From the NCBI GenBank assembly GCA_964007475.1, contig OZ023273.1, forward strand, positions 74,082,959 through 74,146,958: a stretch of 64,000 nucleotides of DNA, in the 5' to 3' direction. Numbering within the stretch: the stretch's first letter is position 1; each line of letters opens with the position of its first letter. Shown here piece after piece: positions 33,893-45,300 of the stretch. A program made the translations under genes and the position numbers. Source of the stretch: Hybos culiciformis. Lineage: Eukaryota > Arthropoda > Insecta > Diptera > Hybotidae. Below the pieces are notes generated by a model. The model saw nothing but the letters and a program-made list of their open reading frames with translations. It did not search any database and had not been told where the DNA came from.

Positions 33893-35677
33893 ATGAGTCA
33901 ACGAGAAGAGTTTGACAAACAATTAAAAGAGGTAATTGCGGCCAAAAAACAAAACAATGTGTATATGAGTAAGACTATGTATGATCAAATCTTAATGGAA
34001 GTGATAAATGCTAAAGCAACAAAACATTTTAAAACAACACTCGATTATCGTCGTCTACAACGCTATGATATTATAAATATAGGTAAAGAAAAACGTTTAA
34101 TTTTCCCAGTTGCAGTTGATAATAACAATGGGAATACAAGTGTGAAATATTTTGTTCCAACGGAAGAGTTATTTGACGTAATAAACAATGCTCATAACAG
34201 TATCGGACATGGTGGTCGCAATAGGCTTATAAAAGAATTAAATAATAAATACAAAAATGTGACAACTGAGGCAATAATGTTGTATTTAAGTTTATGTACA
34301 GCTTGTGAACAAAAATCAAAAGGAAAAAAAAAAGGCTTAGTAATAAAACCAATAATTTCTAATGATTTGAATTCGCGTTGTCAGGTAGATTTAATTGATT
34401 TGCAGACTCAACCTGACAACGAGTTTAAGTTTATATTAAATTACCAGGACCACTTAACAAAATTTGTTGTCCTGCGTCCGCTGAAAACAAAAACAGCACT
34501 TGAAGTAGCGGAAAACTTATTGGAGATATTTACTCTTTTAGGAGCTCCGTCAATACTTCACAGCGACAACGGCCGAGAATTTGTTAATAAAATAATTATG
34601 GAACTTGTAGATCTATGGGACGGTATTAAAATAGTTCATGGGAAACCAAGACATTCCCAAAGTCAAGGCTCTATTGAACGTGCAAATCAGGATGTGCAAA
34701 ATATGTTATCCACATGGCTGATCACAAATAATACTACCAAGTGGTCTACTGGTTTAAAATTTATTCAATTGATGAAGAACCGTGCATACCATGATGGAAT
34801 AAAACAAACACCTTACGAAGCTTTATTTGGTGTAAAAATGAAATTGGGTCTTAAAACATCATTTTTACCAGAAGATATACTTAGTGAAGTTAATTCAGAG
34901 GAAGATTTGACTAATTTAATTGCGACTAACAAGTCTATAGTTCTTGAAGAAACTCCATCTACAATAGCTAAAGGATCAGAAGCTGTTGAATCAACAATTG
35001 AAAATATAGAAAATTTTTATATTGAAAGTATAGAAAATTTTGATACTGAAAATATTAAAATGGAAAATTTTGAAATAAAAAATAACAAAATTTGTTCAGA
35101 CACTACTTCATTAATATCTGAAAGTGTTAAAAAATATGCGGATGAAGCACTAAATGTCTGCAAACCGGAAAATAATGTTTCTATATTAGAAAACAAGAAA
35201 TTACTTATTAACGAAAATAGAATTGCAGCTAAGGCAAACTTGGAAAAACAAGCAATTAGAATGTCTAATAATTCAAATTTGAAATTTCTTCCTGCAAAAG
35301 TTGGAGAATGTGTGAAATTACCAATACCAGATGTAGACCGTGGAAAAACTGATCCTCGAAATTTACTGTGTGTAGTAATGAAAGTTAACGACGACAAATA
35401 TTACAAATTAGGGACCAAATTTGGGCAATTAAAACAATATTATACAAGAAATCAATTTTCAGTGTGTACGCAGAAGTTTTTGTCGATAGATGATGTTCCT
35501 AATGTTGAAATGGCTGTTAGAGAAGTTATTGGTAAAGAATCGCTAACTGGTGGCCAGGGGTTTAAGAAATGTAACTGTAAAGGCAAATGCGAAACGAGAA
35601 AGTGCAATTGTAAATCAGCTCAAGTGTTGTGTAATTCTAAATGCCATGGAAGCACCCCTTGTTGTAATAAGAATTAA
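33893..35677 (+). CDS. KRBA2/Ginger-type integrase with C-terminal CXC motif
   Basis: An intact 594-residue frame. It resembles the integrases of Ginger-type DNA transposons, annotated in animals as KRAB-A domain-containing protein 2-like. A zinc-binding HHCC motif lies at His101/His106/Cys135/Cys138. The RNase-H-fold core follows with Asp166 (or 169), Asp225 in HSDNGREF, and Glu262 in GSIERANQD, giving a complete DDE set with 36 residues between the last two acids. An acidic, repetitive linker (about 330-450) leads to a conserved segment and a cysteine-rich tail (560-594, CNCKGKCETRKCNCKS) of the tesmin/CXC type. The ATG follows a probable 5' UTR intron. No terminal inverted repeats were found, so it is either a transposon copy with unseen ends or a host-retained gene. 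Confidence 0.82.
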   Translation: MSQREEFDKQLKEVIAAKKQNNVYMSKTMYDQILMEVINAKATKHFKTTLDYRRLQRYDIINIGKEKRLIFPVAVDNNNGNTSVKYFVPTEELFDVINNAHNSIGHGGRNRLIKELNNKYKNVTTEAIMLYLSLCTACEQKSKGKKKGLVIKPIISNDLNSRCQVDLIDLQTQPDNEFKFILNYQDHLTKFVVLRPLKTKTALEVAENLLEIFTLLGAPSILHSDNGREFVNKIIMELVDLWDGIKIVHGKPRHSQSQGSIERANQDVQNMLSTWLITNNTTKWSTGLKFIQLMKNRAYHDGIKQTPYEALFGVKMKLGLKTSFLPEDILSEVNSEEDLTNLIATNKSIVLEETPSTIAKGSEAVESTIENIENFYIESIENFDTENIKMENFEIKNNKICSDTTSLISESVKKYADEALNVCKPENNVSILENKKLLINENRIAAKANLEKQAIRMSNNSNLKFLPAKVGECVKLPIPDVDRGKTDPRNLLCVVMKVNDDKYYKLGTKFGQLKQYYTRNQFSVCTQKFLSIDDVPNVEMAVREVIGKESLTGGQGFKKCNCKGKCETRKCNCKSAQVLCNSKCHGSTPCCNKN

Positions 35678-35682
35678 TGTCA

Positions 35683-35688
35683 AATAAA
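35683..35688 (+). terminator. Polyadenylation signal AATAAA
   Basis: AATAAA begins six bases after the integrase stop codon, with further AATAA motifs within 40 bp. Confidence 0.55.
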
Positions 35689-35689
35689 G

Positions 35690-36358
35690 ATATTTCACTT
35701 TTTCAAATAATAAAAATATTGGTGTTTCTTATTTATTATTCTTATTATTTTTATTATTTTTTAAATAATATTAATATGTAGGTATATTCCTTATCTTAAT
35801 CTTATTAGTTTTAATTTCCTATAACATATTAATATTTTAATATAATTTTACAAATTTTCAAAAAATAAAATTAGAAATTGAAAAGCAATAACTTTCTGTT
35901 TAAAATAAAAGCTGAGATATTTTATACAGCTTGATTGAGACGGTTTATTTATTTTTAAATTTTAAACAACTATAAAAATAAATTCTGAAATTATAATCAG
36001 AGGTTGAATTTGACAGTCAACCAATTCGAAGTTGGTTATTAACTAGTAATTTTTGGTGTAGTGAAATAAGACCGCATGAAATAAGGCCGCGATAGATATT
36101 TGTTGCTGTCTTACTTCATTTTTCAAAATTTAATTATTACTTACAATTTATTTATTTACATATCGAATTCATTTTAATTTCTTATAATTATAATATTAGC
36201 ATCAATATAAAAAGACAGTTTTATTTTGATTAATCATCGGCTTCGAAAGCATGAACTTAATTAAACATTGATTACTATTTTTTTTGAATGTCCTTAAAAA
36301 TGTATATTTCGTAATATCAATTAGATTCATGTTGAATTTTAAAAAATTTACGAATAAT
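35690..36358. other. Non-coding stretch with a GAAATAAGGCCGCG fragment
   Basis: At 36060-36095, GAAATAAGACCGCATGAAATA and AAGGCCGCG match the internal words of the 12042-13563 element. The remainder is AT-rich. Confidence 0.5.
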
Positions 36359-37863
36359 CCCAGTTGGCCTTTTGAGACCGATTTTAAAAAGATCGAAACT
36401 TAGACCGATTATTTTTCAATCTTTTTTTTTATTTTAAGATTGATTTGCCTAAAATCGATAAAGACCGTTTTTAATCGATTTTTTTTCAGTTTATTTTTTT
36501 AATTATAGACTTGTGGTTTTTTTTATTCTAATAATGAAATAATTATCTTTTTCTCTTTCTAATTTGTCATTTGTTTTAGTTTCTTATTCAAAACGTATAA
36601 GTTTATTTCTTATTTTAAATATTAAAATAATATTAATAAAAAAAATAATAAGGAGATTATTTAAAAAAAAAAATAAAAAAAAAATAAGCAAATTATTGAA
36701 AAAAAATTTAATCAGGAAATATAGGTAATCTAAAAAAAATCTAAATATTTTAATAGTGTAAATTAAATCATCATGTTGAGGTTAGGCTATTATTATTAAT
36801 TTTTTCCACACCGTTTGATTATTATTGAAAAATAAAAAATTAATCAGTAAATATAGGTATTATAAAAAAATCAAAATATTTAATTGTGTAAAATCAATCA
36901 TCATGTTGAGGTTAAGTTATTATTATTAATTTTTTCAACAATTTTTACTACCGATTTTTCAACAATCTTCTACTATCGATCTTTCATAAATGTTTTACTT
37001 CCGATTTTTTATCAATCTTTTACTACCGATTTTTCATCAATACTTCATTAATTCGCAATGTGATAAACTATTTTCACCAATTTTTCCAAAATTAACGAAC
37101 AGTATGTTCGTTAATTTTCATTTAATTTTATAAAATAATTATTTCTAAATATTTTCAGAAAATGAAAAATAAAACGCAAAGAAGTGAAGGGAGTGAAGGG
37201 CAAACATTCTTTTAAGAATTTAAACTTTGTCCGTAGCTGCTTATTTGGTAATTTAACCTTTTTAACGTTTCCAAAATATTTAATAACTAACATTCATAAA
37301 TTCTTTTAGATTCCATCAAAAGAACGAATTATGGGGAACGAGATATTGAAGAAGAATTTGAAAAAAAGTTCTATTCCGCCAAACAAAAATTTAATAATGC
37401 CATATGGATGGCAAAAAAAAAAAGTAATTGTATTGTTTTGAAATAATTTTATTAATATTTTAATATATATTAAATAAAAATATATTTAAAAATAGAGTAT
37501 GCCTTTTTATTACCGATAACTTGTCGGTTAGGAAAACCTATTTAATATCGTTTCAATAAATCTATAACTTGCCGATTAAGAAAATACAATAAATATCGTT
37601 TTTATAATTCGATAACTTGCCGATCAGGAAAACCGATTTAATATCGTTTTCAATATCGGATTCAAATCGATTATGAAATCGACTTTATCTGCAAAACCGA
37701 TTTTTGTTCGTAATGAATCCGACAATCGGATCGATCTAAATGGTGACAAAATGTATGAAGAGAAGATCGATAAAATGTATGAAGAAACGATTAAAAAAAT
37801 CGATTTATCAATCTCAAAATATCGATTAATTATTAATAAATAATCGAACTCTGGCTAATTGGG
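36359..37863. repeat. Degenerate satellite-rich element (CCGATTTTT words)
   Basis: Outer ends CCCAGTTGGCC and GGCTAATTGGG form an imperfect 11-bp inverted repeat. Inside are ~25-bp repeats of TACTACCGATTTTTCATCAA (36940-37050), two ~120-bp copies with AATCATCATGTTGAGGTTA (36740-36960), a GAACAGTATGTTC palindrome (37096), and ~60-bp repeats with CGATAACTTGCCGAT (37510-37650). A possible exon lies at 37310-37432. No target duplication was found, so the boundaries are tentative. Confidence 0.4.
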
Positions 37864-38870
37864 ATATTTAGAATCCATTTATTTTGTTGAAAATTTTTTT
37901 AACAGATTTCGTACAATAATTAAACTATTTTTTAATTATTCATTAAACTGTCCAATCACCAAAGATATGTGACTTTTCGTAGGTTGTTCCATAGAGCTTT
38001 GTTTTTTAGGCAGCAAACTCTCTTTTCTAAACTCCGAATAATTTAGATTTAGAAATTAATTTGAACACAATGATTGAGGAAACAAAACAGACTATTACGC
38101 AATGAATTTTGATGGATAGAAATTATCTATTTTTTTCAGATTATCATTTTGAAAATTATGTCAGAAAAAAAATTATAATTTGCGATATTAATCGCGGAAT
38201 ATAAATTAAAGAGAAATAGTTCTCTTTTACTATTAACTGACTTCAACGTATTCATATTAAATTTGGCTTGAGTTTGTTCATCTGCAAAGAGTATTCTAAG
38301 TTCAAAATTGCACCATCATATAATTTATTACTGATAAATGTTTTATTAGTTTATGGAAAATAAATATTTAAAAGTCAAGTTTTCTATAATTTCGATAAAC
38401 TAATTATTTGAACAATCATAAAAAAATATTCCCAAATTTGTCGCATTGTTAATAAAACTTGATTATTTCAAACAAATTTTTTTTATTTCGTGCCAGCACC
38501 ATTTTCAAATTTTCCCGATGGTCTTCCTGTTGAATTTAAGTTTTTATTTCGAAGCTTCATCAGTTTTATTTGTTAAGCTAGATTATCGATTGATCTCAGT
38601 TCCTGGAGTGGATCGTAATTTATTCCATATCGTTGACTTATCAATTTAATTTTCTTTGCTAATATTACTACTGTTCAAGGGTTTATTATTAATGGTTATG
38701 TTGGCTTAACTGAAAGTGGTTTCGGCTTTTGGGATATATCAGGCTGACCATATTTGTTCCTTTAAATAAGGGACAAATACAGGATATTTTTAGTTATTCG
38801 CAAATATCTCGAAAACTGGATGATTTTTTTAGCATTTTTGAGTTCGGCCCAACCTAACATGACCATGAAT
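37864..38870. other. Non-coding stretch
   Basis: No supported gene. The ORF at 38446-38649 has no recognisable family. Confidence 0.4.
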
Positions 38871-39068
38871 CCAACTTTTAATTACTTATTCAAAAACCTC
38901 TGGAACTTAAAAAACTATCAAAGTTACTTTAGATATTGAGTTTTGTAAAATATTAAACATTATCATGCTTCAGAAGAATTTATTATTTTATATTTTTTTA
39001 AAATTCAATATCTAAGTAACCCTTTGATAGTTCTTCCAGAGGTTTTTGAATAGGTAATTAAAAGTTGG
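38871..39068. repeat. ~200-bp hairpin repeat
   Basis: Arms of about 70 bp (CCAACTTTTAATTAC... and its complement ending GTAATTAAAAGTTGG), with AAAAACCTCTGG and AACTATCAAAG inside, around a ~55-bp AT loop. No ORF. Confidence 0.75.
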
Positions 39069-39394
39069 ATTTTTTTTTTGGCTGATTTATTGGAATTTTA
39101 TAATTTACCGGCGGTGCAGGAGGTCTTGGAGGTGGACTTTTAGGCCGATCTGCAGAACGCATAGAACACGAACTTTTTAGGTCAGATTTCCCCAATATGT
39201 ATGCTCGTTACTGAATCTGTAACAGCCGTTTTTGAAGGACTTCTCATGCTTGCTTACGATTGAGTATTGGTTTTTGACCTGTAAGGATATCTACTATTTT
39301 GGAGCTGAAATTTCAATAGTTCGAAGTCGTTCACGATCAATATTGAGTCGTACCGTAAGCTGTTCTTCCTTTTTTAAAAATGATGGGCTAAAGT

Positions 39395-39865
39395 GCCGTT
39401 TATGTGAACCACTCAGAACTGGCTGAAACTTGGAGAGGGGTAGAGGCGGTGCCCAAACTTCCAAAACTAAAATCAGTTCTTGGGCCAAAGGCCCCGTTTC
39501 GGAGATATGGCCCCTCAAAGTTTTCATACATTTTGTATGGGCAATTTTTTTTTGCTCGATTTGCCCCATTTTTTTGTGGAGAGTGTAGAGGGTGCCCCAA
39601 AACAAGAGGGTGGAGTGGGGGCGGTGGTCTGGTGGTTGGTGGACTAACCACCAGACCGCCCGGCCGCCGTCCCCCACCCCACCCTCTTGTTTTGAGTCAC
39701 CACCTTTATCCTTTTCCCAAAAATAGGGCCAATCGGGCAACAAAAAAAAATTTTCCATACAAAAATGTATGAAAACTTTGGGGGCCGTATCTCCGAAACG
39801 GCGCCTTTGCCCCAAGAACTGATTTCAGTTTTGGAAGTTAGGGCAGCGCCTCTACTCCCCCCTTC
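39395..39865. repeat. 470-bp GC-rich near-palindrome
   Basis: A long inverted repeat centred near 39640 (GGTTGGTGGACTAACCACC). Outer arms share AGAGGCGGTGCCC versus GGGCAGCGCCTCT, CCGTTTCGGAGATA versus its complement, and AAAGTTTTCATACATTTTG. The inner part carries the GGGGGCGGTGGTCTGGTGGT stem related to those at 15147 and 32890. All six frames stay open across parts of it only because of the GC-rich repeat, so the overlapping ORFs are not genes. Confidence 0.82.
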
Positions 39866-40439
39866 AAGATCAATACAAACAGGTGTTTGTATTGATCTTA
39901 GTTTGGTTAAATCTAATAGTTTTTCAAATTTTACAAAATTTCGCATCAAGACGTTAAACGTCAAAACGAGTTGGTTTAATAATAAATCACAAGGAGGCAG
40001 CACTTAACACGGCCTACTACTCTCTAACTTGCGCACATATCATATTTGACACTAAATTCACCTTTTTCAATTGAATTATATTTCTAATTTTTTTTATCGT
40101 GGTGGAAGTGGAGGTTTGAAAAATTAATGAAAAATTATTTAAAATAATAATTCTGGTCTCTCGATATTATAAAAATGAAATAAAATTAATAAAAATAAAA
40201 AAATTATTATAACGCTATTAAAAATAAATAATCAAATTGGAAATTTTGGAAATTTGTTATAATAAAAAAAAAAAATAATAATCTTATTTAATCGGAAAAA
40301 TTGAAGAAATTTGAGCCGTTTTTTTTTCAAATTCAAATTGAAAATGAAAATTTTAGTTTAATTAAAATTGATTATTGAAGAAGAAAAAAAAATTAATTAC
40401 TAATAAATTTATCTGGATGTGATAAAAAAAATTATAAAA
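39866..40439. other. AT-rich non-coding stretch
   Basis: Nothing beyond a TTGTATTGATC/GATCAATACAA edge near 39870-39900 is visible. Confidence 0.4.
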
Positions 40440-40655
40440 AATGATAATATCTACTACTCCCGGTAAATATACACATTTGCCAATTATTTCTACATTTTCC
40501 ACGGACTTAGAAATAATGTATACATTTACCGGTAAATGTATGTTTTATTAACATTTACGAGATGGTAAACTTACATTTGCCTAGTCTTGTAGTTAATGTA
40601 CACATTTACCGGCAAATGTGTACATTATGAAATTTTGTACTTTAGCCGTAACATA
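40440..40655. repeat. TTTACCGGTAAATG-word repeat
   Basis: ACATTTACCGGTAAATGTAT and ACACATTTACCGGCAAATGT are self-complementary words, with GATGGTAAACTTACATTTGCC between. It is related to 22035-22150 and 31745-31870 and directly abuts a family R palindrome. Confidence 0.7.
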
Positions 40656-40808
40656 TACACACAAACAAATAGACACGATCCATATTTATATCACGAGACC
40701 GAAGATCGAGTGATATAATATTGACGAGTGTCTTTGTGTTTGTGTGTAAACACCACGAGCTGTATAAGAAATTTGATTAACATGTATTGTATACTGCTTT
40801 AATGTGCA
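40655..40808. repeat. Repeat family R palindrome, copy split by errantivirus
   Basis: Palindrome with centre CGAGACCGAAGATCGAG. The copy breaks at TTTAATGTGCA and resumes after the errantivirus at 47452 (TGCATATGAGAGGG...CATTTACAATG), exactly as in the uninterrupted copy at 25700-25750. Confidence 0.8.
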
Positions 40809-41161
40809 AGTTACATATCCACCCTTATCTCTATATTCAATAGTTTAATTTTTAATTTCATTGTCAGCAACTTAATATCAAAATATAAAAATTATAATAA
40901 AATTTTCTTATGTGAGGAATTTATCAAGACCTCACACGAATAAAATTAATATAAGATAAACAAAATCCGAACAAAGAAAATGTTCGATTTAAAAAAAGAT
41001 ATTTCATATTTTAGTTTTTTAGTTCATAATTAAAATTCAAACCATTAAGATCTAAAGAAAAATTATAAAAATAAAAATATTAAATAAAAATAAAGAAATC
41101 TGAGTTTATAAAATAGTGATTTTTATTTTTTTTCAGAGGAATTAGAAAACTAAATAAAACT
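40809..41161 (+). repeat. 5' LTR of errantivirus
   Basis: 353 bp, one observed mismatch to the 3' LTR. It should contain the promoter and polyadenylation signals; no TATA box can be chosen confidently. Confidence 0.92.
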
Positions 41162-41180
41162 GGCGCAGTCGGTAGGATAC
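41161..41180 (+). promoter_or_regulatory. Primer-binding site
   Basis: TGGCGCAGTCGGTAGGA begins at the last LTR base. This sequence is the one used by 17.6/297-type errantiviruses, reported to pair with a serine tRNA. Confidence 0.75.
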
Positions 41181-41321
41181 CGACTTTGTGATAAATAATT
41201 TATGAAAATTTGATAAATACAAAAATATATCACAAAGACCTTTTATTAAAAAGGATTTAATCGGTATTTGAAAAAAAAAAAAAAGAAAAAAAAATTAATT
41301 TTGGTTTTTTTTATTTGTTGA

Positions 41322-41477
41322 ATGGACGAAGAGGAGACAGTAGACTTCGAATTTTTTAAAAAATATAAAATAAAGTTGACAAGAACAGAAGTAAAAAATT
41401 TAAAGAAACAACAGAAAAAACTAATAAAAAATTTTAAAAAAATAATTCCAAAATCACCGAAAACTATAAGAGTATAA
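41322..41477 (+). CDS. Small upstream ORF in errantivirus leader, 51 residues
   Basis: An ATG ORF between the primer-binding site and gag, starting MDEEETVDFEFF and becoming very lysine-rich, ending KTIRV. It finishes 22 bases before the gag ATG in another frame. It could be a regulatory upstream ORF or simply a chance frame in A-rich leader RNA. No homology is recognised. Confidence 0.3.
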   Translation: MDEEETVDFEFFKKYKIKLTRTEVKNLKKQQKKLIKNFKKIIPKSPKTIRV

Positions 41478-41499
41478 AAATAAGATAAAAATATCAACT

Positions 41500-42378
41500 A
41501 TGGCTCAACCTATGATAACTTTCAGAGACCTCATAACTGAGGCTCGAGCAGTCCCAAATTTTACCGGATCTGATACCTACAGCCTTAAATCATTTATTTC
41601 CGAAGTAGAAACAACATTTGCTATAGTGAATGAGGCACCAGCAAGAGATTACCTATATCGCATCTTCTTATCAAAAATTCAAGGACCAGCTGCCGTTGCA
41701 ATTCGAAGATTACCAAACAACAACTGGGACGAGGTGAAAAAGCAACTAAAAATATCATTCGGGGTCAACAATAGCTATCTCAGCCTAAAAGAAGAAGGTG
41801 ATAGGGTTAATGAAAAAGATGTAAGTCAATTATATACTATTTTAAGTAAATTACTAGATAAACTCAATTTAAAATATGATTTAGATGATGAAAAACCGAT
41901 CGAATTTTCTCCTCAAAATAATGAGAAATCAATGTTAAATAAATTTTTAAATAAAATAAATAGAGTAGATTCAATGTATCTTCGTACCAAAGGTGCAAGC
42001 TCTTTAGAAGCGTACCAGGCTTTACTTGAAACTGGTATTGGGAACTCATTTAAATTCGAAAATCGCGATCTTAACTCAAATAGAAATTATTCGCCACGAA
42101 ATAATTTTTCCCGAAACAATAGTAACTTTAACCAATCAAACCAAAATCGCAATAGTTATTATAATAATGATTTTAATCGAAAAAATAATGAACCAAGACA
42201 GCAAAATAATTTCATTCGTAATTTAAATTCCGGGAATTTCAGAAATAGAAATTCTTCCGGCAATTTTAATAATAGATATGATAGGAGTGTCGAACGTCCG
42301 CAACCCATGGAGGTCGACCACAATTCCGAAATTATGTCAAATTTTCATTTACAGCCTCAGATTCCTCATTACCCCTAG
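41500..42378 (+). CDS. gag: Errantivirus Gag
   Basis: A 292-residue capsid precursor that would package the element RNA in the cytoplasm. It has the N-terminal FRDLITEARAVPNFTG segment and an all-helical capsid region typical of the 17.6/ZAM group. It ends in an Asn/Arg-rich tail (about 185-270) that probably substitutes for a CCHC zinc knuckle, none of which is present. The frame is intact. A heptamer AAATTTT at 42339-42345, read as A AAT TTT in the gag frame, lies 31 bases before the stop and is well placed for -1 slippage into pol. Confidence 0.88.
   Translation: MAQPMITFRDLITEARAVPNFTGSDTYSLKSFISEVETTFAIVNEAPARDYLYRIFLSKIQGPAAVAIRRLPNNNWDEVKKQLKISFGVNNSYLSLKEEGDRVNEKDVSQLYTILSKLLDKLNLKYDLDDEKPIEFSPQNNEKSMLNKFLNKINRVDSMYLRTKGASSLEAYQALLETGIGNSFKFENRDLNSNRNYSPRNNFSRNNSNFNQSNQNRNSYYNNDFNRKNNEPRQQNNFIRNLNSGNFRNRNSSGNFNNRYDRSVERPQPMEVDHNSEIMSNFHLQPQIPHYP
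42339..42345 (+). promoter_or_regulatory. Candidate -1 ribosomal frameshift site
   Basis: AAATTTT fits the X XXY YYZ rule in the gag frame. The pol frame is -1 relative to gag and open across this point, with no ATG before the protease DTG motif. Confidence 0.6.
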
Positions 42379-45300
42379 TATCTCTTACGGTTGAAAACAA
42401 AAAAATAATTTGTTTAATAGACACCGGATCAGTTACGTCAATAATGAGTGATAAAATTTTTTCGAAAAATAGATACCAAAAGCTTTCTCGAAATATCGAA
42501 TTAAGATCAATATCTGGAAGTCAAATTATTACCGATGAAATAATTACAAAATTACCGCTAGAGTTCAAAGATCATGAGGACGCTACAATGTCCTGGAAAA
42601 TTTTAGATTTTAAAAATAAAAAAAATTTTGAAGCAATTATTGGGCAAAATATTCTTAAACCTCTTGGTGTTGTAATTGATTTATTAAATGATCAAATTGA
42701 GCTCAATAAACAAGTTATTAAATTTACCACAGCGTGTCCATTCGAAGTAATACATCAATTAGAAATTTTAAATATTAATAATAATGACCTATTTGAGAAA
42801 TTAAAGGACGAAAAAATGAATCGTGAAGAACAAAATTTTCTTAAAAATATCATTGATAAAAACCGGGATCTGTTTTATAAAGAAGGGGATAGGTTAACAA
42901 GCGTAAAAGGCGTTAAACATCAAATAATAACGAAAAATTCGCAGGCTATTTATAGCAAGGCTTATCGATTTCCGAAGATTCACGAAGACGAGGTAAATAA
43001 CCAAATTTCGGATATGTTAGCCCAAAACATCATAAAACCCTCAAATAGTCCCTACAATAGCCCCGTTTGGGTAGTACCCAAGAAATTAGACTACTCAGGA
43101 ACCCCAAAATGGCGAGTAGTAATTGACTATCGAAAGCTTAATGAGATTACAATAGACGATAAATTTCCCATTCCTAATATCGAATCTCTTTTTGATAAAC
43201 TTGGTAAAGCCCAATATTTCTCTACCTTGGATCTAGCCAAGGGATTTCATCAAATCCTCGTAGATGAAAATGATCGTGAAAAAACTGCATTTTCGACCTC
43301 TCAAGGCCATTATGAATTTGTTAGAATGCCATTCGGGCTTAAGAATGCCCCGGCTACATTCCAACGATTGATGAATTTCGTTCTTCAAGAATATATTGGT
43401 AAAATTTACGTGGTTTACTTAGATGATATTTTAATTTTTTCTACTTCCATTGAAGAACATGTTTTATCTATAAATAAAATTCTTAACAAGCTTAGGGAAT
43501 TCAACCTTAAAATTCAGGTTGATAAATGTAAATTCTTTGCAAAAGAAACTGATTATTTAGGGCATATTCTCACCCCTGAAGGAATTAAACCAAATGAAAA
43601 AAAAATTGAAATAATCAGGCAAATTAAATTACCCAAAACTGCTAAGGAAATAAAAAGTTTCCTTGGAATTACTGGATACTACAGAAAATTTATTAGGGAC
43701 TACGCAAAAGTAGGACAACCAATGACTAAATATCTAAAAAAAAAATAATAAAATTAATATAAATGATCCATTATATGAGGAAGCCTTTCAAAAGTTAAAA
43801 AATCTAATTACTAGTTATCCCATTCTACGTTATCCTGATTTCAAGAAAAAATTCGTGTTGACCACAGACGCGTCGAATTTCGCTATAGGAGCCGTACTCT
43901 CTCAAGACGGCCACCCAATTAATTTCGCAAGTAGGACTTTGAATAGTCACGAATGCAACTACTCGACTATAGAAAAAGAACTCTTAGCTATTATATGGGC
44001 CACAAAATATTTTCGCCCCTATCTTTATGGCACAAAATTCCTAATCAAGACTGACCATCGTCCGTTAGTATGGTTAAATTCCTTAAAAGAGCCAAACGCG
44101 AAGTTGCAAAGATGGAGAATTCGTCTTAATGAATACGAATTCGACATCGAATATGTTAAGGGCAAGGAAAATAACGTAGCAGATTTCTTAAGTCGAATTA
44201 ATGATTTAAATAACCCAGAATCTCCTGAACAAAATGAAAATAACGCGATTGACCACCAAACCGAAAATTCTTCTTTAATAACAATTCATAGCGGCGTAGA
44301 AAATCAATGCGATCATATTTTCATATCAAATACCATTATAAACAAATATTTTACTCAAATATATTTAGTAAAAAATAAAATTGAAGAAATTATAGTTAAA
44401 TATGATAAATTTAGGCAGATCTTCATAGAAGAAAATGATTTAAATAACACCAATTACCTAAATGACATTCTTAGACGCTACATTAAAAATGGTATCACAG
44501 GAATATACTCTGAATTAGATGATTTAAAATTTAACATATTACAAAATAAAATAATCCAACTTTTTGCTAACAATAACAAAATTAAATTTATTAAATGCGA
44601 AAAAAAAGCTTTTGATGTAGAGAATGAAGATGAAGCGATAAAAATTATAACAAAAATTCACTGTCAATCAAATCACAGAGGAATAATTGAAAATTATTTC
44701 GAAATTAGAGATCAATATTTTTTTCCAAAATTAAAAGAGCTTATTCATAAATTTATTAATAACTGCGACATTTGTAATGAAGCAAAACATGATCGAAATC
44801 CTAATAAATATAAATTCGAAATATCTGAAACACCCACCGAACCTAACGAAATTATTCACGGTGATACATTTTACTGTTATAAGCAAGTCTTCCTTACGTT
44901 AATTGATAAATTTACAAAGCATCTAATGATTCAGAGATTAAATGATCGCAATGCAATTACAATAATTGAAGCATTAAGAAATAGATTTTCAATTTTTGGA
45001 AAACCAAAAAAAATGGTTTTCGACAATCAATTCGATAATATTAATATAAAAGATTTTCTCAGAACAGAAACAATTGAAGTTCATTTTACGTCTCCCCGTA
45101 GTCACACAGGAAATTCCCCAATTGAAAGAGTCCACGGTACTTTAATCGAACACCTTAGAATCCTTGATGCTCAAAAATCAAATTTATCCCCGGTTATTTG
45201 CAACGGAGAAATATAATAGCTCAATTCATTCTACAACCGAAATAAAGCCAATTGATTTCATTTTAAATCGGGTGCCAAATATTCAAATTATCAGGGAAAA

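Noticed and set aside
35017..35397. Minus-strand ORF within the integrase gene
   Set aside because: Shadow of the intact plus-strand frame.
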